Assembly: GCA_036365455.1 (NCBI GenBank)
Contig: JAWQUS010000001.1
Coordinates: 23,166,001 to 23,230,000 of the forward strand
Source of the DNA: Macrosoma leucophasiata
Taxonomy: Eukaryota > Arthropoda > Insecta > Lepidoptera > Hedylidae
Reading direction: 5' to 3'
Length of the DNA: 64,000 nt
The notes beneath the pieces were generated by a model, which saw nothing but the letters and a program-made list of their open reading frames with translations, did no database searches and had not been told where the DNA came from. Shown here piece after piece: positions 42,165-52,158 of this stretch (within the stretch, counting starts at the first letter, position 1; every line of letters begins with the position of its first letter). Position numbers and translations under genes: made by a program.

Positions 42165-42343
42165 TATATAATATAAAAATAAGTCGGGTTTTCCTTCCTG
42201 ACGCTATAACTCCAGAACGCAGTAACCGATTTCCACGGATTTGCATTCGTTGGAAAGGTCTCGGGCTCCGTGAGGTTTATAGCAAAGAAAAAAAATATTT
42301 ATGAAACGACGTCCACGCGGGCGAAGCCGCGGGCAACAGCTAG
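42165..42343 (+). mobile_element. Helitron-like fragment
   Basis: Ends CGCGGGCGAAGCCGCGGGCA and ACAGCTAG before T: a GC-rich hairpin then CTAG, the Helitron 3' format. The 5' part is ATAACTCCAGAACGCAGTAA-type repeat text. It directly follows the previous Helitron-like end. Confidence 0.5.
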
Positions 42344-42539
42344 TTGAACATAAATATTGTCCTCAGTTAAATAATAACGCATAAGCTTTAAACTGCAATC
42401 GAAAAAAGTTACCACTATAGTTTCGCACGATCTTAAAAGCTATGGTGGTCGATAAACAAAAGATACAGCCAGCACCCACACACCCATCATATATACAGTA
42501 CACACACAGCCACCCCACACGTACACGTCGCAACTTGCA

Positions 42540-42648
42540 CAGGCTGTTTTGTTTGGGGGCAATGGGGGCATCGCATTCGTCGACGGGCGACCGCGGTGAG
42601 CGCACGTCTGCGCAGTGTTAGTGCTCGTGTTGTGAATGAACAGTCAAG
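42540..42648 (+). promoter_or_regulatory. probable promoter and 5' UTR of the gene starting at 42,649
   Basis: The sequence changes from AT-rich to GC- and CpG-rich (GTCGACGGGCGACCGCGGTGA, GCGCACGTCTGCGCAGTG). CAGTG near 42,613 could be an initiator. No TATA box is obvious. The transcription start is not resolved. Confidence 0.35.
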
Positions 42649-42846
42649 ATGGTGCGAAGCCTGTCGCAGTGGACGAAGACCCTGAGCTTCCCAGCTCGGC
42701 TGTCCCCTAATCGCACGTCTAAGGAGAGCGTGGTCAATGTCCAGCCTGGGTCTCCCGGCGTGTCCCCCACGCCGAGCGCCTCGTCCCTCCCCCAGGGCTC
42801 AGATAAAACCATCTCGCCGATACCGATCACCGAGATTAGCCAAATC
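42649..42846 (+). CDS. 5' coding exon of an unidentified host gene
   Basis: ATG in the context GTCAAGATGG opens a 66-codon exon ending ...ITEISQI, immediately followed by GTAAGT, a consensus splice donor, in phase 0. The peptide begins MVRSLSQWTKTLSFPARLSP and is rich in Ser and Pro (SPNRTSKES, PGSPGVSPTPSASSLP), so it is probably disordered with possible Ser-Pro phosphorylation sites. Codon and base composition are much GC-richer than the neighbouring DNA, as expected for a conserved exon near a CpG-rich promoter. There is no signal peptide or membrane segment. I do not recognise the family. Without splicing the frame stops after five more codons, so it must splice to be a longer protein, and no later exon was found. 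Confidence 0.65.
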
Positions 42847-45800
42847 GTAAGTTACCCTCATTAGAATAGGGGTCGATGTGTTGTGCATGCTAAAAATATT
42901 GGAAATACGAGACAACTTTTGTTTTAGATCTTCCAGTCTCATTATGTCAATCTTGTTTGTTTATTTACCCAAAGTTTTTGAGAGCTTTCTTGGAGATATG
43001 TTTAAATACGTTTCTTGGAGAAGTTTTAGCCGGATACTGATTGTTTTATGTTTAGAAATCTTTTAGTATTTATCTCGTTAATGATAGTTGCAAAACAGTC
43101 ATCTTCTCCGTAAGTCTTCTTTGTAAGTTTAGTTCGCTGAACATCTGGGACTTCAGAGTTAACCAATTAAATATCACAATCAGAATAGCCCTGCCCTTGC
43201 ATCATATCGAGACACCTACTTCGATCTCGTTATATAAAATTATGTAATACATTGTTTACATGCTTGTGAAACAAATACTTCGCGATTTTGTTGAGGACGA
43301 ATTGAGTAACGGATTTTCAATCGTATTTCTTCACTGTTTACAAAACAATAATTTCGGATCATTCCTAAAAAGATGGCCCAGTTAGGTCTTCCTTAAACGC
43401 ATTCTACGTGTCTGAAATGCTGAGGTTGATATTAAGCTCTGTTTCTGAAAGGAAATGAACTACGTGTCTTGATTCTTTTAAACTGGTTCTACATATACTG
43501 AAACTTGTCTTTGCCGTGTACATCGACGATTGTATGGTGCATGACTTCGTAATGCTGCAAGTTGAGCGGCCAATGGTGATGCTACGAACGAGTTCGTGCC
43601 TTTGCAAGTGTTCTGTGGTGAGTGGGAGCCGGTGCCGGCGCACCGCACCGTTATGTCCCCCTTGCAATCACCTTGGCAAGGCCGCGACAAGATGCGAGTT
43701 TTTGCAAAGATACATGACTTTCACCTTTTGATGACTTTCTAAATATCGAAATGGTTAATTTTATTTGGACCTTTTTTCAACCCGAGAGAAATTTGACAAC
43801 AATTTTGCGACGGTTACAGATATTACGTTCAGGTATCAAATTTTGTCATTATTATTTAGAGACTAATCCCACAAAAACGCAAGTTTCACCGTAGATCAAC
43901 AATATGATGCTTGAAGATACGTTTGAAAATATTTCATCATATATTTGACAATATTGGTTTAAAGTTAAAACAAGTAATAACAGTCATATAAATTAAGTTA
44001 AACAATGACCTTTACCACTTCTAATCTATCCTTATTTCAGTTGGACAGCGTTCAGGCTTGGATACACTCTTATTGTTTCTTTGAAAAAGACGCTAGAAAA
44101 CATAATTTATTTGTCAAGATGCTCCGTCAATTATTTTTTTACAACTTACTTTTTAGTGTTTAAAAAAGATATAAACCACGAAAAGAAATTCAAATTGTAG
44201 CTGTCATAAAGAATGACACATTTTAGATGCAAAGTTAACCAACCAGTCGCATTTGCGCGTTAAGAACTTAATATTTTATTGTCCGTCCGAATAGCGTAAA
44301 ATATGTTTTACGATCATTAAACGACATTTCGCAAGAGCCAGTAAAACGCTTTGTTCCGATTTTACATTTTACCAAAGCACCATATGAACCCGGGTTGTAA
44401 ATTAAGAAATGTAATAAAATAAAACTCATTGTACTTAATCGTAAAAAGAGTCATCAGCCATCTCGGACTTATAGCATCGGTCGGTGTCTTTTTCTGACGA
44501 ATTATAAATTTAAAAAGTTATTTGACGTACGTCATTTATTGGTGGTAAAATAATGTTCGCGAATTCCTGTGACCGGCGACCGAGGAATGCAGATTGCGTT
44601 TGATTACTAAAGCACAGAGTCCGTTACGCGTGTTGAAGGAAAGTGGTATAGGCTGTTCATTGACGTGGTCTGTTACCAAGCGGCGATATCGAGGGCCCAC
44701 TTATTTATAATACTTGCTATTGAAGGAGTGACGTTTGGAAATGTCATGATGTGCCCACCATATGCGTCGTAATTCACGATGCGTTGAGAGCTAATGGAAC
44801 ACATCTTGAGTTTTCGTTTCACTTTGTAATTTTTAATCAGTTTGAATTTTGTTCGCATGATTCACGAATACATCTTTATAGATGTATCATGCTAGCAAAA
44901 TTGTCACCTTATGGTGAAGTTAAGCTGAATTTTATTAACCTACTCTTGATATCTTAGGAATCTTTAACTTCTTTACTGCTCGCGGCTATTGCCTTAAATA
45001 TGAAAAAACAAAAAAGTGTTAAAAATAGTCTTGAAATTTTAAGCACATTGACATTACAACTTAGGACTGCCATACCATTAGGATTTAAATCCCTAATTAT
45101 CATGTTGCTGTTGCTATTGTAAATTTAAATGTAATAGGACCTATTGAATTACTTACCACAAACGAAAAAAAGAATGGCAACCAATAATTATTATCTAATG
45201 ACCTTGAATATCATTATTGTGATGGAATCCTGCTGGGATGTTGTCTCTTTTGGCACAATTTTGTCTTTCTTACATGCATTATATCGAATCGAGTTAGGTG
45301 ACTTATCAGTAGAGAGATTATTAGGTATATTTATTTATTTACCTTCTAGATTCAAAGTATCAAATGTCGAATAAACATTAGCTTTATCATCATTTGTTTT
45401 ATACAACCTTTTACGTAACAACGTGGTTAACATTTCAAAACTAACCATTGTGAAGGATACTGGAAAGTAGGAGGGCATATTTATTAGGTATTTTATTGTC
45501 TGTGAACATCTGCGTGTCAAATTCCTGGGTGCCATGTGCAAGCCAGTGGTGGGAAGCGAACCGTGAGCGCATGTCGAGTGAAAAAATATGTTGATTTGAA
45601 ATATGTTTTACATCTATGCTGGACTTTAGTAAGGTTGCGTAATTTACTTATTATGTTAAATATTGATAGTGTTGCTACACAAACAATTCAGCAATTTGAA
45701 CAAAATTTGCTGTCTCTTAAGTTTGTTTTCAATTTTCAATATTTTCTCGATTTACTGTTTACTCTCTAACAGGATTAAATGATAACGATGAAATAATAAT

Positions 45801-45927
45801 GAATTATTAGATAACATAGCAGAAAAAATATGATTTTATGACTATATCTAATTTTTTCTTAAAGCCTTGGGGACATACTAACGATTTACAAGTTATTTTT
45901 ACATTAGATATCAAACTCCTGAGAACC
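42847..45927 (+). other. probable first intron, repeat-poor part
   Basis: Begins with GTAAGT. AT-rich; only short ORFs without domains. A small GC-rich island at 43,610-43,690 (GAGCCGGTGCCGGCGCACCG) stands out and could be an exon or regulatory patch, but no convincing splice pair was found. No interspersed repeat was recognised. Confidence 0.4.
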
Positions 45928-46113
45928 TTTTTTAAGTAAGGGAGGTGGCAAACAAGCTTGCAGCTCACATTGGTGTTAAGGAAAGACTACAGGATATAAA
46001 TACCTATATACATCTACACAAAAATCAGAAGTCAAAATGCAAATACGTTGCCACCCCCGAGACCTAAGTAGTTATGTATCTATCTGTGATAGTTATTACG
46101 CTCCCATACATTA
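45928..46113 (-). mobile_element. BMC1-like LINE 3' unit, truncated and diverged
   Basis: GGAGGTGGCAAACAAGCTTGC at the left and TCTGTGATAGTTATTACGCTCC near the right match the second subfamily (39,633-39,901). The 5' third is missing. Confidence 0.7.
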
Positions 46114-46583
46114 GTAATACAAGGTAGGCCATACACAAATAGATTTGAGGTGCAACTGATAATCTTATGAGTTGTAAAGAATCACGAATTTACTTATGGA
46201 GGTGAAGAGGATCAGGCCGACCTTAGAACAGAGAAAATAAAATGTTTTTACACGAATGATTTTTCGTTTGAGATACATGTCAAAGTCGATAAATATTCAG
46301 AAGTAACTCAAGTATCTAATCCATTGAGTTTATCTAATCAAAATCCATATCCATCTTTGCTTCTTGTAAGGAAGCCTGCCGATACATTTATGAGTAGGGA
46401 CAAGTGGGGCCCATATTGAATTCTTACATAATAAAGGAAGAGGGTGGATTTTTTTGTGTGTCAGCTGTTCCATGTGCGGAACCCGTAGCGGGGTGTCCAT
46501 TCAATGAGATACTGTAAAAAAAACTCAGCATGTTATTTAGTTCATAAATGTACTTTTTATTAAACATACGTTTTATGTTACAT
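46114..46583. other. AT-rich DNA, nothing recognised
   Basis: No supported feature. The next element's left duplication (TTTGAAGTTGTT) occupies 46,584-46,595. Confidence 0.4.
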
Positions 46584-46595
46584 TTTGAAGTTGTT

Positions 46596-46905
46596 AACTG
46601 CCTCGGTAGCCTAGTGGTAGCAGGCCACTACTACTACGCTGAGGTCCTGGGTTCGATTCCCGGGTAGGGGGTTATCAGAGATAATGGTGAAAAAGCCTTT
46701 ATCTCTGGTTCTATTGGGATTTTTCCATTTTCTGGAAATTTCCCAGTACCTCAAAGTTTGGTAATGTGCCCGGAGATGTCAACAGGCTCGCCACCTGTTA
46801 CATGGGCCAAAACGTAACCGGCGAATCGTGGGTGTTTGCATGTATGCTTGAATGCATGCATTTACCTCTGCCTACCCCTTCGGGGATTACAGGCGTGAAG
46901 TTACG
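46596..46905 (+). mobile_element. tRNA-derived SINE, family S1, full length
   Basis: 310 bp from AACTGCCTCGGTAGCCTAGTG (A box) and GGTTCGATTCCCGGG (B box) to GGCGTGAAGTTACG. Perfect 12-bp duplication TTTGAAGTTGTT at 46,584-46,595 and 46,906-46,917. The clean junctions show that the element ends GTTACG without a poly(A) tail. Confidence 0.92.
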
Positions 46906-47050
46906 TTTGAAGTTGTTTGAAGATGTTAACGTTGTGTAAAATGTGCATCATGTTAAAATCTATTTCTATTTAATTTTGTTATTTAATCATTTATAATAGG
47001 ACCTACAATTCCCAATCTTCATATATTTGCTAATGCCCTTTTTAATATTA

Positions 47051-47200
47051 GCCTGGGTTGCACCACGATATTTGTAAAAGTTAAAGTTATTGTAACATTT
47101 TACATCCTTCTCTTACTTATAGAAATCTGTTAAAGTTAGAGAAGGATGTGAAATGTTACAATCACTTTAACTTTAGCAAATATCGTGGTGCAACCCGGGC
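47051..47200. mobile_element. Harbinger-like MITE, family M2
   Basis: 150 bp, almost a perfect palindrome: GCCTGGGTTGCACCACGATA against the complement at the right, then AAAGTTAAAGT and GAAGGATGT words pairing inward. TTA lies on both flanks (47,048-47,050 and 47,201-47,203). Reference copy for the compound one at 16,767. Confidence 0.88.
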
Positions 47201-47737
47201 TTAGTGTATCAATTTTTAGTAGATACTTACTCAATTACAAATAAAATGTTCTAATAATAAATAAATGCAACTTTAAAACGAATGTAAGATAAATACGATT
47301 ATTTAATGACATGATAGATCTGCTTGTATTTCGTTATTTTATTTAATCCCTTACCACATACTGTGTCACTAAAAGCGAAAGTTAATTTCATAATTTAAAG
47401 TTTTTTCTACTGCACGCATTGCATTCATTAAGGATTCAACTTGCATAATGATTGTACGTTAAAACGGTTACATTCAAAATTATTTGAATATGAATAATTA
47501 TAAACCGATCACGAAGTCGCATTCTTTCAACGAGAAATTAATCGTGCAGAAAACGCGTGTCTTTAACAATAATGGTATTCGAAGGCTAGGACCAGACAAG
47601 CGTTTATTTTGTAGAGTCAGCTCGACGCATAGACTTTGCACTGCGTAGAATGTAGGCAGCAATGAAATGATATTACATCGGCAGAAGGCACGCGACTGGT
47701 CAGGTTTTTGATGAAATTAGCACAATTTTAAACGTAT
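47201..47737. other. AT-rich DNA, nothing recognised
   Basis: No supported feature. Confidence 0.4.
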
Positions 47738-47739
47738 TA

Positions 47740-49021
47740 GGTTGGGGAAAAAGTTTCTTCGCATTTTTTAAGATAATTCAAAACATTTTTTAATATAGTT
47801 TATTTAAATTTAACTAAAGTATGTATGTACCATTTTGTTCGATAACCTTTTGCCATCTTGTAGGTAGGGACATGATCCCATTGCTATATAAATTTTGGGA
47901 CTTCTCATCAAAATACCGCGACGAGTGGATTTGGCAGTCCTCTCGTGATGTTAACCTAACATTGCATAAAGAATTCTGAAGAGACCGAAACAGGTGGAAA
48001 TCTGAAGGTGCAAGGTCACAAGGACTATACGGCGGATGCATTAACACCTCCCAGCCAAACTCTCTTAATTTTTGCTGAGTGGCTATAGATGAGTGAGGTC
48101 TAGCATTATCATGATGAAACACCACACCCCTTCTGTTGATCAATTCCGGCCGCTTTCTCTCAACTTCTTGCTTTAATCTCATCAGTTGTTCGCAGTAGAG
48201 TTCAGAATCGATAGTCCTGCCTGGTGGTAATAGCTCATAATGAATAATGCCCTTCCAATCCCACCACACACACAACATCACCTTATTGCGAGTTAACCCG
48301 GGTTTCGCCACAGTCTGTGAAGCCTGACCGGCCTTTGACCACGACCTTTTTCGCACGTTCTTGTCGTACGTGATCCACTTTTCATCACCAGTTATCAGCT
48401 TCTTCAAAAATGATTCGGTTTCATTACGTCGTAATAAAGAATCACAAATGAGTACACGGTTCATTAGGTTTATTTCAGTGAGCTCGTGAGGTACCCAAAT
48501 ATCGAGTTTTTTTTTGTACCCAGCTTTTTTCAAATGCGCCAAAACTGTTTTGTGATCAATTCTCAGTTCTTAAGCTACGTCGTAGCTACTGATATGTCGA
48601 TCTTGCCTCACTTTTTCAAAAATGGCATCCATTTTATCCGTAATAGGGCGACCAGAGCGAGGTGCATCTTTGACATCAAAATTTCCGGATTGAAAACGCT
48701 TAAACCAAATTTGTGCTACTCTCACAGACACTGCACTAGGTACATAAACATCGCAAATTTTTTTCGCGGCTTGCGTTGCATTTTTACTTTTTTTGTAGTA
48801 AAATTTTAAAATGTATCGAATTTCTTCATTAGATTCACTCATCTTGACAGTACGAAAAACAAATGAAAATCACACATTTGCCTAATTTGAATTTGGAATT
48901 ATGTTCTTTAAAATTTTAACTTTCAAAGATACCAAAACCAGCCAGATACAAATACTACAGCCAAAGAGATTTTATTACAAGTTCATACATACTATAATGC
49001 GAAAAGACTTTTTCCCCAACC
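47740..49021 (-). mobile_element. mariner transposon, 1,282 bp, inactivated copy
   Basis: Ends GGTTGGGGAAAAAGT...ACTTTTTCCCCAACC-type inverted repeats, with TA at 47,738-47,739 and 49,022-49,023. Same length and family as 59,134-60,415. The transposase frame has one nonsense codon. Confidence 0.93.
47814..48842 (-). pseudogene. mariner transposase with one premature stop
   Basis: The frame begins MSESNEEIRYILKF at 48,842 and ends NGTYIL at 47,814. The only break seen is a TAA at about 48,570, after SSYDVA, where the other copy has GAA; downstream codons stay in the same frame. The N-terminus holds the helix-turn-helix DNA-binding region (ATQAAKKICDVY, WFKRFQSGNFDVKDAPRSGRP). The catalytic domain has TGDEKW, FHHDNARPH and PSDFHLF. 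By count 35 residues separate the second and third catalytic Asp because of an extra Cys in YSPCDLAPSD. It encodes WVPHELTEINLMNRV, where the sister copy lacks two codons. Not functional as it stands. Confidence 0.92.
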
Positions 49022-49023
49022 TA

Positions 49024-49329
49024 TTATTTACCTATGTTTTCTTGAGTTAAGACGAATACGGTGGAGATAAAAACTACCATTTGGTGGCACGTTGAAAAAA
49101 TTTATAAGCTCAGTAATGCAGATTACTTCTGGAGTCTTATCATGACTTACTATGACTTAGACTATGGAAAACTGATATAGATGATGATTGAACAAGAAAT
49201 TTAGGTACTGTACAAATTGCGGACAGAAGTGATCGTGAATCTTTAAAGTAATGATAGGTGTTCAAAGGTTAGGTCCGTGCAAACGAATACTTTGTGGAAA
49301 TAGTTCTCATTGTGAGATTCATAGACTGT
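49024..49329. other. AT-rich DNA, nothing recognised
   Basis: No supported feature. Confidence 0.4.
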
Positions 49330-49448
49330 CTAAGCATACTTTGCTCAAAGTAAAATCCGCACTACGACTTTACTTAGAACTGTCCGTATAGTATGGTTTT
49401 TGACAGTTCTTAGCGTATTTTGCTCAAAGTAAAGTCGTAGTGCGGTCT
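49330..49448. repeat. compact direct and inverted repeat
   Basis: TTTGCTCAAAGTAAA occurs near 49,340 and 49,429 in direct orientation, each preceded by a TTAGC/TAAGC word. CCGCACTACGACTTTAC at 49,357 is the complement of GTAAAGTCGTAGTGCGG at 49,428, and AGAACTGTC / GACAGTTCT form a second inverted pair. Possibly a MITE remnant. Confidence 0.6.
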
Positions 49449-49579
49449 GTGTATCTTACCCTCAGTCTTGCACTGTTTGTAATAGCAAAACGTATAAAAA
49501 TTTCTCAACAAAGTCCTGGCACAATCGGGCATAGGCATGACAAAGTAAATCATTTTTAAATCTTTTATAAATGAGTATA

Positions 49580-49654
49580 ACGACTATAGACTGCAGTTAT
49601 CGTTTAACATCAATGCGAACTGCATGCTTATTTGCCACTTTCATTACACAAAAG
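49580..49654 (+). mobile_element. BMC1-like LINE 3' fragment
   Basis: Last ~75 bp of the family: GACTGCAGTTATCGTTTAAC to TTGCCACTTTCATTACAC. Confidence 0.7.
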
Positions 49655-49982
49655 AGTCTACAGACAAGACAGCTTATCTGCAATGAGTGTCCTTTCTCAT
49701 TAAAAGATAAATTGATTTGAAAGTATCAAATATTGAAACGAAAGAATTGCAATTAGTATGCGCTACTTACGCAGAACTGGTCTGCAGATATCCGATTTCA
49801 TGAACGGATATGATACGCGATACCGATATTCTCGAGATATCAGTATATCGCTCGAACGGATGCGCAAAAAAAGATCGAACTGATAAAATATTTCCGGACG
49901 ATTATGGACAAATAGGATATATCAGTTATTGCTGAGTCATTTAAACATTATAAACTTTGATGGATCAGATTTAAATTTTGAA
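49655..49982. other. AT-rich DNA, nothing recognised
   Basis: Contains repeated GATATC-type words near 49,790-49,850 but no identifiable element. Confidence 0.4.
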
Positions 49983-50191
49983 TCTATACTAATATTATAA
50001 AGCTGAAGAGTTTGTTTGGTTGTTTGCTTGAACGCGCTTATCTCAGGAACTAGGTACTGGTTCGATATGAAAAACTATTTCGGTGTTAGATAGCCCATTT
50101 AGCGAGGAAGGCATTAGGCTATATAACATCACGCTAAGGTAAATAGGAGAGGGTAGGTAACATTGCACGCGAATGTGGGGCGGACCGCTAG
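49983..50191 (+). mobile_element. Helitron-like non-autonomous element
   Basis: Starts TCTATACTAATATTATAAAG and ends GGGCGGACCGCTAG before T. The internal phrases CTCAGGAACTA and TAGCCCATTTAGCGAGGAAG belong to a very widespread insect repeat with TC...CTAG ends. Non-coding. Confidence 0.55.
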
Positions 50192-51838
50192 TGTTTTTAT
50201 AAATTCACTTATTCAGGCGTACCTATTTCATAAATGGATATGTTTTCTAACCTCTTCATAAACTGAGGTTTACGAAAGAAATCTTGTAAGACATTTGCAA
50301 AGAAATATCACATGTAAATATTTATTAGTGTTTTAAATCAAAGCACACTTTAATAGGCACTATAATAATATAGTTAACATAATTAAAAAAACGTGAAATG
50401 AAATCTAATTCAAATTCGAATAGCAATAATGCGATCTCAACGATCTCATAAAAAACAGTTACATAAGAAAATGTTTGAGGCTTGGAATTTCGTAAATTTT
50501 GGGCACCTGCGTGGAAGCAGATGTTTGGGCCTATTAACGGAAATATGGGAGATTCAATGCGTGTGCGCATGCACCTAAGACGCCAGCTGACGATAAAAGC
50601 AAAAAATCTTACCTGAGTGAAAGAATCGATGCAGCCATCAGCTGATCGACAGATGCTGGAGGCTTATTTGAATTTGCCGAATATTAAAACCTGTTTTGCG
50701 TTCACGGAAGTCTTTCTACAGTTGACATCGGATTTATAAACGTAATTTTAAACTTTCCAGCTGTAGATGACGTTGAAGGACTTTTAAAAACAGCTGTTTA
50801 CGATTACATTGAAAGTTATTTTTATAAAAGGTAGTAATTTAAAAAGTCTTCGGAAAAACAAGCGTAGCAAAATAAGAAACAAGTGTAAAAAACTTACTTA
50901 TATGTGAATGAACATATTAAAAATGTTAAATTATTGCGATCTTCTTAAAGTCATCATTAATTTTAATCTTTATGTATAGCTAGATTACCGAGTAAGTACC
51001 CTAAAATAGGGCAATATTTTAGTAACTCAAAGGGCAGCACTTGAGGTATTTATAAAAGATCCAAACAAAAGCCGTCCCTTTTTCGGTAAGCGTCTGTTTT
51101 GTATCCAATGAGTTGTTTATTAGTGTATGTCCGGGCTCCCGGCCCTTGTTCTCTAGTACCTTACAACCTTTGATATTGTGCACGTATTAACTATTTCTGT
51201 AACTATCTGATCTCCATCTTTTGATGTAGTCAATAACAATAGACTTTGTCTTTATTTTGAGATTTTTTGCAAAAGTTTTGGAAAAAAAAATTGGGTAAAT
51301 AAAGTTAACATGATTTTGTACAAGACGGATTGTCCGTGCGTGTTTTTTTTGCAATTATTACTTCTTTATTTCTTCATTTTCTTTACAAAATGATTACCTT
51401 ATTTAATTGCAAAATACTGTTTAGAATAACTTTAACAATTATTGTAGGTATATACCTACTTTACATAAAATGTTTCCAGGTTTCTTATATGTCTGATAGG
51501 TATACCTTTTTTTTAATGAATAGAATACTTTAACCCTTGAATCAACATGTTGCAACCTGAAACTTGAACGTGTATTGTGGTCGGATAAAGTAGTTTATCC
51601 AAACTTGTTGTAACATGCTTGAGTGAATGAAAAAAAGTTGATCATCAAGTTTTACGTTGTGACTTGCATTATTGCGTTGAAACGTATTTAAGGGCGAATA
51701 CAAAAACGTTTAAACTTACAACAATATAGTAAATATTTTGAAGAATACTTCTGTTAGTTGACAACTATTTAAAGTAATGTTTTAATAATCTTGAACATAG
51801 TTAACGTTCAGGAAAAACATAATAATATGATATTCGAA
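50192..51838. other. AT-rich DNA; one possible minus-strand splice donor
   Basis: Apart from the candidate mini-exon at 50,613-50,638 (-) nothing is recognised. ORFs at 50,325-50,570 and 51,330-51,533 have no domain. Confidence 0.35.
50613..50638 (-). CDS. speculative short first coding exon (minus strand)
   Basis: The minus strand reads ATGGCTGCATCGATTCTTTC, then ACTCAG and GTAAGA, a strong donor. The peptide would be MAASILSL plus part of a codon (phase 2), which could begin a signal peptide. No promoter element or downstream exon was found, so this rests on the donor and start context only. Confidence 0.18.
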
Positions 51839-52158
51839 TATTTTATTTTTCGCAATAACACATGTGAGTAAAAAGAAAAAAGGGAAAGAAAAATTTGACT
51901 TCAGGCAGGAATCGAACCTGCAACCTCAGGATAACCAGTCCAGTCCAGTTGCTTTACCACTAAGCTTCCGAAGTCCCACACCGATACGTCAAAATTTGCC
52001 ATCCCTTTTTGATTTATAACCGATTTAGGGTCGGTGAACGACATCCATTGATAGTACAACCGATATGATAGATCTTGCAGTTTATACAATATCGTTAAGG
52101 TGTCGCTGTGCCCTTAATAATTGTAATATTTTAGTGTTCGCAATAACACATGCGAATA
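51839..52158 (-). mobile_element. tRNA-headed element (family S2), second copy
   Basis: The minus strand of 51,897-51,975 has an A-box-like AGCTTAGTGGTAAAGC, B box GGTTCGATTCC, a T stem GCAGG/CCTGC and acceptor pairing GACTTC/GAAGTC. The anticodon arm is disrupted by a CTGGA tandem repeat, so it is a SINE head and not a tRNA gene. The whole is bracketed by an imperfect 32-bp direct repeat with the core TCGCAATAACACATG (51,839-51,870 and 52,127-52,158). The A-rich text before the head matches the copy at 5,964-6,207. Confidence 0.6.

Noticed and set aside
43404..43731. Overlapping ORFs on both strands around a GC-rich patch
   Set aside because: No domain, no convincing splice acceptor and donor pair, and the frames conflict; left as a possible regulatory patch only.
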